A DNA stretch of 25,117 bases, taken from SIG510 sp045540975. Lineage in GTDB: Bacteria > Bacillota > Clostridia > Oscillospirales > JAAYXM01. The notes beneath the pieces are model-generated. The model searched no databases. It saw only the letters and a program-made list of their open reading frames with translations, and was not told where the DNA came from. The stretch lies in contig JAZQIE010000162.1 in NCBI GenBank assembly GCA_045540975.1, positions 1 to 25,117 of the forward strand. Reading direction: 5' to 3'. The position numbers and the translations under genes were made by a program. Positions 7,973 to 14,671 of this stretch are shown here, piece by piece (position 1 is the first letter of the stretch; the number at the start of each line of letters is the position of its first letter).

Positions 7973-9195
7973 CACTGTACGAAGAACTGAAAGCGCGTGG
8001 TTTAATCGCGCAGACAACCAATGAAGAAGAAATCAAGCGCCTGCTTGACGAAGAGAAAATCACGTTCTATTGCGGCTTTGACCCGACTGCTGATAGTTTG
8101 ACGGTCGGTCATTTCCTGGTTTTGACCGTTATGAAGCGCTTGCAGATGGCAGGCCATCGTCCCATCGCGCTTTTGGGCGGCGGTACCACCATGGTCGGTG
8201 ACCCGACAGGTAAGACCGATATGCGCAAAATGCTCACCATTGAGCAGATTCAGAACAATGCGAACCGCTTTAAGGAGCAGATGAGCAAATTTATCGATTT
8301 TTCCGATGACAAGGCAATCATGGTTAACAATGCAGATTGGTTGCTCAACCTCAAATATCTGGAATTTTTGCGTGACATCGGTGTCCATTTCTCGGTCAAC
8401 CGTATGCTGACCGCAGAGTGTTTCAAGAGCCGTCTGGAAAAAGGCTTGACCTTTATCGAATTTAACTATATGCTCATGCAGAGTTATGACTTCCTGATGC
8501 TCAACCGTGAATACGGCTGCACCTTGGAATGCGGCGGTGACGACCAGTGGTCCAACATCCTCGGCGGCATTGATTTGATTCGCCGTAAGGAGAATAAAAC
8601 CTGCCACGGCTTAACCTTTACACTTCTTACAACCTCTGAGGGCAAGAAGATGGGTAAAACCGAAAAAGGCGCGGTTTGGCTCGATCCGGAAAAGACTCCG
8701 CCGTACGAGTTCTACCAGTACTGGCGTAACATCCGCGATGATGATGTGATTCGCTGCATGAAGATGCTCACCTTTGTTCCGTTGGACGAAATCGCACAGT
8801 TTGAGTCCTTGAGCGGCAGCGAACTCAACGTTGCAAAGGAACGTCTTGCATACGAACTTACCAAGATGGTGCACGGTGCAGACCATGCGGAAAAGGCGCA
8901 GGAAGCGGCGCGCGCACTCTTTGGCGCTCAGGCAGATTCCGAGAATATGCCGTCCACCGATTTCTCGTTTGCAGAGTTTGGTGCGGATGAAATTGGCGTT
9001 GCAGACCTTTTGGTTCATTGTAAGCTTGCTCCGTCCCGTTCCGAGGCAAAGCGCAACATTCAGCAGGGCGGCGTTGAAGTAAACGATGTAAAAGTCACCG
9101 ATTTTGGTGCAAAGGTTTCCGCATCCGATTTCACTGACGGAAAACTCATCATCAAAAAAGGTAAAAAAACTTACCACAAAGTAAACCTGATTTAA
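7969..9195 (+). CDS. tyrS: Tyrosyl-tRNA synthetase
   Basis: A class I aminoacyl-tRNA synthetase of 408 residues that charges tRNA-Tyr. GFDPT at 36-40 and TVGH at 45-48 form the HIGH-type ATP site. KKMGKT at 226-231 is the KMSKS-type loop. The C-terminal 65 residues form an S4 RNA-binding domain (RSEAKRNIQQGGVEVNDVKV). The ATG overlaps the recN stop (ATGA), so it is part of the same operon rather than having its own T-box leader; no room exists for a T-box. It is the last gene before a strong hairpin. Confidence 0.96.
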   Translation: MTLYEELKARGLIAQTTNEEEIKRLLDEEKITFYCGFDPTADSLTVGHFLVLTVMKRLQMAGHRPIALLGGGTTMVGDPTGKTDMRKMLTIEQIQNNANRFKEQMSKFIDFSDDKAIMVNNADWLLNLKYLEFLRDIGVHFSVNRMLTAECFKSRLEKGLTFIEFNYMLMQSYDFLMLNREYGCTLECGGDDQWSNILGGIDLIRRKENKTCHGLTFTLLTTSEGKKMGKTEKGAVWLDPEKTPPYEFYQYWRNIRDDDVIRCMKMLTFVPLDEIAQFESLSGSELNVAKERLAYELTKMVHGADHAEKAQEAARALFGAQADSENMPSTDFSFAEFGADEIGVADLLVHCKLAPSRSEAKRNIQQGGVEVNDVKVTDFGAKVSASDFTDGKLIIKKGKKTYHKVNLI

Positions 9196-9199
9196 CAGA

Positions 9200-9231
9200 A
9201 AACCACCGTATCAAATTTGATACGGTGGTTT
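9200..9231. terminator. Bidirectional terminator between tyrS and tmcAL
   Basis: A perfect 16-base inverted repeat (9200-9215 with 9216-9231) starts 5 bases after the tyrS stop and ends 5 bases before the convergent tmcAL stop. The arms end in AAA/TTT on both strands, so it can serve both genes. Confidence 0.9.
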
Positions 9232-9236
9232 CTTTA

Positions 9237-10424
9237 TCAATTGTGTTTTCCCGGAATGTAAATCGGGCTGACGTTCCATTCATTCATCTCGGTCGCTGGC
9301 TGCGGCATGAATAGGGAATATAGCTCTGTTGCGCAGACCTCAAGGTCAAACACACGTTTTGCAAATCCCGTTAACTCCTTTGCTGCGGCGGGTTTTGTTA
9401 TAATCGGCGCCGTGCAACCGTCAAGCAAGGCTCTTCCGGTATCATTCAGCGCCAAAACGCGCAAATACGGAGGTTTTTGTAATAAATAGTCACTTGTTAC
9501 GCCAAGGAAGATTCGAAGCAAAATACGGCGAATTCTCGCGTGAGCATACCGTTTACTTTTGATTTTTTCAACCGCTTCCGAAAACCCGCTTGATGAAGTA
9601 GCGGCAAGTTTAATTTTTTTATGCAATCCTTCGCTTACATCTGGATATGAAAGATAATCGTCAGCGCTCATCCGTTTTAATACCGCAAGAATCGCACGCT
9701 CGGCATTTTCGATGCTTGCTGGCGCAAAACCTCTTGAAATTTCCTCAAAAATTTCAGAAAAACACGGTAAAATTTGCGAAAAATCTGCTGTTTTTTGCGC
9801 TTTTATAAGTGTTCTAATCGCGGAAGCACTCGCAAATTCTCCCAAAATATCCTCCGAATCATGTGCAACAAACTTACGTAAAATCGGCATTGGAAGAATC
9901 TCTGAATTTAAGTTATTGAGTGCTTTTAGATACTCAATTCCAAGAATATTGTTCGGTAATTCAAGGATTTTGGAACATTTTGGGTCAATTTCAGCAACCG
10001 CTTCCGAACGTGCGGCAGCAAACGAAATCCCATGCTGCAACTTTTCCTTTAATTTTATCGAAAAGTCATGAGAATTGAGTATTTTTGCGGTTTTTATCAA
10101 CAAATCAATATTATTTGTCTCGCATCCGAAGGAAAGGTGCGTAATGCTCGGAAGCATTGTCAATACGTGAATTGCGCCGCTTGCAAAACATTCCGCAGAC
10201 GCGGTCGACCACGGGGTAGGGAGTTCGATTACAAGGTCAGCACCGTTTAACACAGCGGCTTTTGCGCGCAAATGCTTGCGGATAATTGCAGGCTCGCCGC
10301 GCTGGACATAATTTCCGCTCATCACACAAACAATCGCATCGGCAAATTCGCGAACATGGTTGATGTGATACAGATGACCGTTGTGAAACGGATTATATTC
10401 ACAAACAATTCCGCAAACATTCAT
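9237..10424 (-). CDS. tmcAL: tRNA(Met) cytidine acetate ligase (YlbM family)
   Basis: A 395-residue protein of the family formerly called UPF0348. It activates acetate with ATP and acetylates the wobble cytidine (C34) of elongator tRNA-Met. The N-terminal nucleotidyltransferase core shows EYNPFHNGHLYH, with the H-x-G-H ATP motif at residues 14-17, and then MSGNYVQRGEPAIIRKHLRA and NGADLVIELPTPW, all hallmark stretches. The start is taken as ATG at 10424; a GTG one codon earlier is equally close to AAGGAG (10435-10440). It stands alone, convergent with tyrS, and has its own promoter. Confidence 0.93.
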   Translation of the reverse strand: MNVCGIVCEYNPFHNGHLYHINHVREFADAIVCVMSGNYVQRGEPAIIRKHLRAKAAVLNGADLVIELPTPWSTASAECFASGAIHVLTMLPSITHLSFGCETNNIDLLIKTAKILNSHDFSIKLKEKLQHGISFAAARSEAVAEIDPKCSKILELPNNILGIEYLKALNNLNSEILPMPILRKFVAHDSEDILGEFASASAIRTLIKAQKTADFSQILPCFSEIFEEISRGFAPASIENAERAILAVLKRMSADDYLSYPDVSEGLHKKIKLAATSSSGFSEAVEKIKSKRYAHARIRRILLRIFLGVTSDYLLQKPPYLRVLALNDTGRALLDGCTAPIITKPAAAKELTGFAKRVFDLEVCATELYSLFMPQPATEMNEWNVSPIYIPGKHN

Positions 10425-10448
10425 CACTCGACAACTCCTTATAACAAT

Positions 10449-10477
10449 ATTGTACTGAATCGGGGAGTGATTTTCAA
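10449..10477 (-). promoter_or_regulatory. Candidate promoter of tmcAL
   Basis: On the minus strand, TTGAAA (10472-10477) and TACAAT (10449-10454) are 17 bases apart, each one mismatch from the sigma-A consensus. The predicted start of transcription lies just ahead of the ribosome site at 10435-10440, giving a very short leader. Confidence 0.6.
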
Positions 10478-11050
10478 GGGGATAAATTGTGAATTATTTA
10501 ACATATTATTATGAAGTCTGATTATGTGTTTGACTGTATGTCGTTTGATTGATAAGCCACGCTGAATCGATAGGATTTAGATGGGTGACAGTTTGTGAGA
10601 CAAACACGTGTGTTTGATTCATCATAATTCCTGTATGTATTTAGCGGTAATCCATCACAAATTGATTTTATGATATAACAATTATTAAATAAACAGTAAT
10701 TGCATCAAAATTATATTGATGATAGTTAAATTAATGATTTTAACTCCGGAATCCGTTGATTTAAATTACTTGAATTGAACAAAGTATCATTTCGGTAATT
10801 TTTATTGAACGGGAAAAAATAACATTGAGCCGAGTGTTGGTAAGATGTAATTTGAATTTTATGTGAAACGAGTTTTTGATTTAAGAGATACGCAGAAACG
10901 TTAATTTAGAAAAAATTTTTTTCGACAATATTATGAGTGTTGAATTGCAGCTTTGAAACGATGAAAAGCATCAGTCTAAAAACTCCGATTTGACTTGAAA
11001 TTGCAACGGTTTTGCGAGATTTCTCAAAAGCCCTGTTTTAACGCGTTTTT

Positions 11051-11158
11051 CACTCCCCTTAATTCAGTAAAATTTTTATTTTGCTTAATTTTATATTAAG
11101 ATAATGAAGGAGGAGTGATGAGCGGATTGCGGCTCCCCCTTCGGTCAGTTCGTTTTTT
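11051..11158 (+). repeat. Mutually exclusive pairing segments, possible degenerate intergenic repeat
   Basis: CACTCCCCTT (11051-11060) is complementary to AAGGAGGAGTG (11107-11117) with one bulge. The overlapping GAAGGAGGAG (11106-11115) also pairs 9 of 10 with CTCCCCCTTC (11133-11142). A run of seven T follows at about 11153-11159. The layout resembles a switching hairpin pair, but no gene lies downstream on this strand. GC-rich CTCCCC-type segments of this sort also occur as scattered intergenic repeats in Oscillospiraceae-type genomes, from general recollection. Confidence 0.35.
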
Positions 11159-11216
11159 TCATGCGAGTCTTCGTTATTATCAATTGAGTCAATGTAGTTT
11201 GAACAGAGTTTTTATC

Positions 11217-11270
11217 GATTGAATGACGACGAAGTTTAATCAATTAATCGGTTTGTTTGGTCATTCAATC
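11217..11270. repeat. 11-base perfect inverted repeat
   Basis: GATTGAATGAC at 11217-11227 is the exact reverse complement of GTCATTCAATC at 11260-11270, with a 32-base AT-rich spacer. No T-run follows, so a terminator is unlikely. Confidence 0.5.
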
Positions 11271-11473
11271 TCATTGCATTATAATCGATGATAGATTGTT
11301 CATTAACTGACTTGTAAAACTGTTGCTCTTATCGGTCCGCGTTTATTCTATCGAATAGGTGTATAAAATGAGGGCTTTCCCCTACTGTTCAAGGGAAAAA
11401 AGTTCACTTGACATAACCTCAAGAGAATCAGATTATCCACCTAAGCCCCCAATCTCTTACTTCCCAACTTTTA

Positions 11474-12454
11474 TTATCTGCTTTCGTCTGCTGTAGAGGG
11501 TTTCTTTTTCTTTTTTATACCGCAGCCGATAGAAAAAGCGAGTGTAAACACGGCGATTACAAGTAAGACGCAATATAGCGCGATTCTTGAAAACGGTGTT
11601 ACGGGTTTTGATGATTCATAAAATTTGTCATCAAGCAATGAAAGGATTTTTTTCCTATCACTTGATTTTATTGTATATTCACCGTTTGGGATGGTGCTGT
11701 GATGCATAGCGTATTGATCGACCTTGCAATCGTCTGTGATAAAGGCATATCCGTCAAGCCCGTTTACTGTGATATACATCCCGTTCGGTAAAGTGAACGT
11801 ATCCCCATCCTTTGTTTCGATTGAAACGTCTTCAATGTCGGTCAGGAGAACACCGTCAATTGCGTTGTAGAACGAGTTCACATCTATGCGATAAATCTCA
11901 CTTTGATAATGAATCGAAACCTCTTCGGCTTCTTCCCTTGCGACTCCAATCAGTTCAGCCAGTGAAATGTTTTCGCCCGCGATGGGTAAACTCTCATTTT
12001 GTTTATCAAGTCTTTTCTGTTCCGCTTCTAAATAGTCCCCCTCGTTTAAATACCGCTCGAAGCGCTTCCACATATCACCCTCAATATTTTTTAGTCTCAA
12101 GGTGGATGTGTCATAGCTTGCAACTTCAAAAATATCTGTCGGGTTATTTTCATCAAAGTATGCAAAGAGATAAACACGACCTTTTTTTACTTTGAAGTTT
12201 CCCACAATATTGGGGTTTACATAAACAACTGCACGCTCGTCTCCAACACGCACATCACCTTTGATAGCTTTTACGGGGAGCACTTCAATGTACGGTTTGT
12301 CCCCTATCGGTTGATACACATTGATAACCTCTGCAAAGAATATCTGTGCATCATCCGAGTGCAATAAATCTTCGGGAATGCTCCCTGCAAGCGCCGTCAT
12401 TGACATGGATAACACTATCATTGTCGCACAAATAAAAATAATCATCCTCTTCAT
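11474..12454 (-). CDS. Exported, C-terminally anchored protein of unknown function
   Basis: Not a family I recognise. The ATG at 12454 follows AAAGGAG with proper spacing; a longer upstream frame overlaps the preceding gene and is not needed. The 326-residue product has a signal peptide (residues 1-23, ending in ALA), a long polar domain expected outside the membrane, and one transmembrane helix near 290-311, followed by a Lys-rich tail (IKKKKK) that would stay in the cytoplasm. The first domain (about 28-125: FFAEVINVYQ, VLPVKAIKGDVRVGDE, NFKVKKGRVYLFAYF) resembles secreted beta-rich domains. It follows the DUF975 gene by 13 bases and is probably co-transcribed with it, so the two may act together at the cell surface. 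Confidence 0.75.
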   Translation of the reverse strand: MKRMIIFICATMIVLSMSMTALAGSIPEDLLHSDDAQIFFAEVINVYQPIGDKPYIEVLPVKAIKGDVRVGDERAVVYVNPNIVGNFKVKKGRVYLFAYFDENNPTDIFEVASYDTSTLRLKNIEGDMWKRFERYLNEGDYLEAEQKRLDKQNESLPIAGENISLAELIGVAREEAEEVSIHYQSEIYRIDVNSFYNAIDGVLLTDIEDVSIETKDGDTFTLPNGMYITVNGLDGYAFITDDCKVDQYAMHHSTIPNGEYTIKSSDRKKILSLLDDKFYESSKPVTPFSRIALYCVLLVIAVFTLAFSIGCGIKKKKKPSTADESR

Positions 12455-12467
12455 TGTATCGGCTCCT

Positions 12468-13199
12468 TTATTCAGCAACTTCTGTTCCGGAAACTTCACG
12501 ATAAAAGGCTGCATAAGCCGCTTGCTTGTACGGTGTAAGCCACAAATAACCGATACCAAAGGTTAGCGCTGCAAGAAGATCCCAACCGATGAAACTGAGC
12601 TGCAAACAGAACAATCTAAAACGGTTGCCATGCATCATTGCTTTCGACTGTTCTACCGCTTCACTCGCCGTCAAATTCGGGTTTTCTGCCAATATGTAGT
12701 CCGTCATTGCATAACTGTACCCAGCGACAATACCCGGGATGAGGAAAAGCAAAGACCAAAGAAATACGTATAACATTTTGAGCAGCTTCATGACCGCGGT
12801 TGTCTTCCAATAGGAGAAATATGCAAAAAGCGTTTCAAATACGGGTGCTTTTTTGTCTACAAGATTAAGGTTGAATTTTGCATACCCTACTCCGACAAAG
12901 CTTCCCAAAATAAAGTATATCGCAACTACTACAAGAGCGACGATGAAAATGATGGAAAATATCCCTGTTAGAATCGGCACATACTCAGGATTAAGTCCTC
13001 CGGCTGCTGAAAAGATATCGTGTCCCGCAAAGCTAAGATTAAAATCAGCATTTGAAGTATTGAGATTGAATCGCACACTCGGACCTTCGCTTGCGATTCC
13101 ACCAAGAAGTGCAGCCACAAGTCCGACAAGAACGGCAATTGGCCAATTCCCGGTCAGGCTCTCTCTTGCTTTTATTCTAAAATCCTTTGCTATTTTCAT
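12468..13199 (-). CDS. DUF975 family integral membrane protein
   Basis: A 243-residue protein with the layout of the DUF975 family. The N-terminus MKIAKDFRIKARESLTGNW is typical and leads straight into the first membrane span. Hydrophobic spans lie near 20-38, 75-105, 137-162 and 200-222. The conserved late block DYILAENPNLTASEAVEQSKAMMHGNRFRLF is present. Function is unknown in the family. The ATG at 13199 has GAGGTGA about 7 bases upstream. The start overlaps the tail of an upstream in-frame remnant by 23 bases. Confidence 0.88.
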   Translation of the reverse strand: MKIAKDFRIKARESLTGNWPIAVLVGLVAALLGGIASEGPSVRFNLNTSNADFNLSFAGHDIFSAAGGLNPEYVPILTGIFSIIFIVALVVVAIYFILGSFVGVGYAKFNLNLVDKKAPVFETLFAYFSYWKTTAVMKLLKMLYVFLWSLLFLIPGIVAGYSYAMTDYILAENPNLTASEAVEQSKAMMHGNRFRLFCLQLSFIGWDLLAALTFGIGYLWLTPYKQAAYAAFYREVSGTEVAE

Positions 13200-13386
13200 A
13201 AACTTTCACCTCATTATCAGGATAGAAATCCATCTTCTGCAAAATTTGATTTGGCTCATCTTTTAATTCCCACAGCTCTTCTCCATCATACTTAAGCACA
13301 TATGTATCGTAGTGATTAGCGGTGACAACATTGACACAAATTCCTTTCGCCGAATTTTGATATTCTTTACGTGGTTTGTGTCGAGA
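13177..13386 (-). pseudogene. In-frame remnant after the TAG of the upstream gene
   Basis: Directly after the TAG that ends the one-TM protein, the same frame stays open for 69 codons and stops at 13177. The peptide looks protein-like (ANHYDTYVLKYDGEELWELK, then KMDFYPDNEVKVYENSKGF) and has no ATG. It carries GICVN, which is also found near the end of the 57-residue gene at 14 kb. It could be the lost C-terminus of the upstream gene, cut by a nonsense change, or the tail of a separate decayed gene. The final bases overlap the DUF975 start. Confidence 0.4.
13317..13344. repeat. Gene-end repeat, copy B
   Basis: Shares ATTGACACAAATTCC exactly with copy A (14051-14065) and the GCGGT start, with an internal deletion. 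It lies inside the in-frame remnant and encodes GICVN on the minus strand. Confidence 0.5.
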
Positions 13387-14007
13387 CTATTTATAGGTGT
13401 TTGGAATCGGTTCATCACACTCCCAGTGAATCACCTTGAAATTATGTTTTTCAAGAAATTCCTCACTCTGTTTTGGGTCCTTGTAATAGCATATACTCTT
13501 ATCGTACACTTGAATATTCGGTTCAATGGGAATTGGTGTTTTATCGTTCGGTTCACCTAAAAAACACTCAGCATCAGCCACGCTTAAAAGCACTTTGTAA
13601 TGGTCAATATTTTTTAAAACAATTTGGTTATAATCAGGTTTACGCCCATTTTTATATTCATTAAACTCGGGATTATCAATCTGTTCAATCCGAAAGGCAT
13701 ATAACTCATTACCTTGCTCGTTCTTAAATTCTTCTTTCCATCTGCGAGTTTTACCTCGTCCCTCATCAATGTTAAATCCATCAAACTCGCAAATGACAGT
13801 ATCTTCTACTGTTTGTATCTCGCCATCAATTTCGTAAACTAATTTAAAATCAAATTCTCCATATGTAATTTGCGGTTTCGGTGGAGCCGGTGACAGCCAC
13901 AAACCAACTGCTAACATTATCCACGGAGATACAATCATTAAAACACCAATTACACAAACTAAAATTAATGCAATAGTTACTATAACAATTTTCTTTGTAA
14001 GACTCAA
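13387..14007 (-). CDS. Hypothetical protein with one N-terminal membrane segment
   Basis: Unrecognised. The start is TTG at 14007: AAAGGAG lies about 8 bases ahead, while the longer open frame overlaps the preceding small gene. The 206-residue product starts with a strongly hydrophobic stretch (residues 5-38) that is a signal anchor or an uncleaved signal, then a Pro-rich linker (SPAPPKP). A polar domain follows (YGEFDFKLVYEIDGEIQTVEDTVICEFDGF) that looks beta-rich and extracytoplasmic. Its start lies 13 bases from the stop of the 57-residue gene, so the two are likely in one operon. The ending TAG is followed by an in-frame open stretch. Confidence 0.7.
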   Translation of the reverse strand: MSLTKKIVIVTIALILVCVIGVLMIVSPWIMLAVGLWLSPAPPKPQITYGEFDFKLVYEIDGEIQTVEDTVICEFDGFNIDEGRGKTRRWKEEFKNEQGNELYAFRIEQIDNPEFNEYKNGRKPDYNQIVLKNIDHYKVLLSVADAECFLGEPNDKTPIPIEPNIQVYDKSICYYKDPKQSEEFLEKHNFKVIHWECDEPIPNTYK

Positions 14008-14020
14008 AATATCATCTCCT

Positions 14021-14194
14021 TTATTCACATCTGCGGTAACGGTTTGCAAAATTGACACAAATTCCGTCTGTCTCTTGGAAATAGTGTAACAATCCTGAGC
14101 GTTTAAATTCATCAAAGTCAGTTCCGATAACAATGCTTTTGTCAAACAAATCGTTTTCTCCGTAAAAAATCTCGCAAGAAAGTGTTACCACCAT
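14021..14194 (-). CDS. Small hypothetical protein (57 residues)
   Basis: Unrecognised small gene. The frame from ATG 14194 to TAA 14021 encodes 57 residues starting MVVTLSCEIFYGENDLFDKS and ending GICVNFANRYRRCE. The ribosome site is weak (GAAAAG). Its 3' end carries a nucleotide repeat shared with the 3' end of the esterase pseudogene (21 of 23 positions). It is tightly followed by the next gene, whose Shine-Dalgarno overlaps this stop, supporting real translation. It may be a shortened relative of a larger family, now decayed. Confidence 0.5.
   Translation of the reverse strand: MVVTLSCEIFYGENDLFDKSIVIGTDFDEFKRSGLLHYFQETDGICVNFANRYRRCE
14032..14065. repeat. Gene-end repeat, copy A
   Basis: Positions 14033-14055 match 14678-14700 at 21 of 23 bases, and 14051-14065 match 13330-13344 exactly over 15 bases. 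It encodes the VNFANRYR end of the 57-residue gene on the minus strand. Confidence 0.65.
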
Positions 14195-14215
14195 TTTAAT
14201 TACTTTTCGTCAAAT

Positions 14216-14231
14216 TTCGACATATCCATAT
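14216..14231. repeat. Intergenic direct repeat, copy 1
   Basis: TTCGACATATCCATAT differs at one base from 14566-14581. Weaker similarity continues on both sides (about 14203-14250 with 14553-14600). Both copies lie upstream of small minus-strand genes. Confidence 0.55.
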
Positions 14232-14295
14232 TGCGAGACATAAGGTTTAGATACAAACCTTTTAGCGGTAGTTCGTGTTGAGTTAGAATAAACAA

Positions 14296-14520
14296 TTAAT
14301 CAACTTGTATAAATCCCTCTAACCATGAACCAACATTTAATTCGTATTCACCAATATAAAAACATTCGTCATCATATTCATTAAAACCAGGAAGTAATTT
14401 GTATTCAGAAATTGCCTTTTCAGCCTTTTCTCTCGATTCATAAATTCCAAGTGTTTTAACTTCTGTATGCTCAAGGTTCTCACCATAATCATAAGCGTGT
14501 TCTAACAAATACACTTTCAT
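14296..14520 (-). CDS. DUF7336 family small protein
   Basis: A 74-residue soluble protein starting MKVYLLEHAYDYGE and containing ESREKAEKAISEYKLLPGFNEYDDECFYIGEYELN. This fits the small DUF7336-type family, in which a residue-poor beta hairpin leads to an 'SREKAEEAI' helix and ends in W-x-EGF. Function is unknown. The ATG at 14520 has GGAGGT 9 bases upstream. Such genes often occur singly in accessory clusters of Clostridia and Bacilli. It lies in the repeat-rich patch between the esterase pseudogene and the 57-residue gene. Confidence 0.8.
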   Translation of the reverse strand: MKVYLLEHAYDYGENLEHTEVKTLGIYESREKAEKAISEYKLLPGFNEYDDECFYIGEYELNVGSWLEGFIQVD

Positions 14521-14565
14521 AGTAACATTACCTCCAATTCAAAAAGTTTTATACTTTCGACAACA

Positions 14566-14581
14566 TTCGACATATCAATAT
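14566..14581. repeat. Intergenic direct repeat, copy 2
   Basis: TTCGACATATCAATAT, 15 of 16 bases identical to copy 1, in the gap ahead of the DUF7336 gene. Confidence 0.55.
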
Positions 14582-14671
14582 AGTTCATATCAAGTTGGTG
14601 TCAAAAACTCATAAAAATCAATCCTGTAATTATGATTCCGAAAATTAATTTTTTCATATATGCACCCCTTG

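Larger units (their letters stand above)
10478..11473. other. About 1 kb AT-rich intergenic region, no convincing gene
   Basis: No frame here looks coding. What can be seen: a 7-base inverted repeat around CAAACACGTGTGTTTG (about 10603-10618); a sequence at about 10642-10665 resembling the gene-end repeat found at 14 kb; a pyrimidine tract and purine tract that can pair in two ways (11051-11142); an 11-base inverted repeat (11217-11227 with 11260-11270); and a TATAAT at 11280-11285 with TTGGTC 17 bases ahead, on the + strand but without a clear gene after it. It may be decayed coding DNA or a degenerate intergenic repeat. Confidence 0.6.

Noticed and set aside
11118..11222. A 34-codon + strand frame with AAGGAGGAG just ahead of an ATG
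   Set aside because: The ribosome-site-like purine tract belongs to the paired hairpin segments. The peptide has no recognisable pattern, and the spacing is short.
11395..11425. Possible minus-strand terminator after the anchored exported protein (CTTGA/TCAAG stem followed by T6)
   Set aside because: The stem has only 5 pairs, so it is not strong enough to annotate.
11368..11497. A 42-codon + strand frame after a TATAAT-type promoter
   Set aside because: It runs into the 3' end of the opposite-strand gene, shows no family resemblance, and the composition is not convincing.
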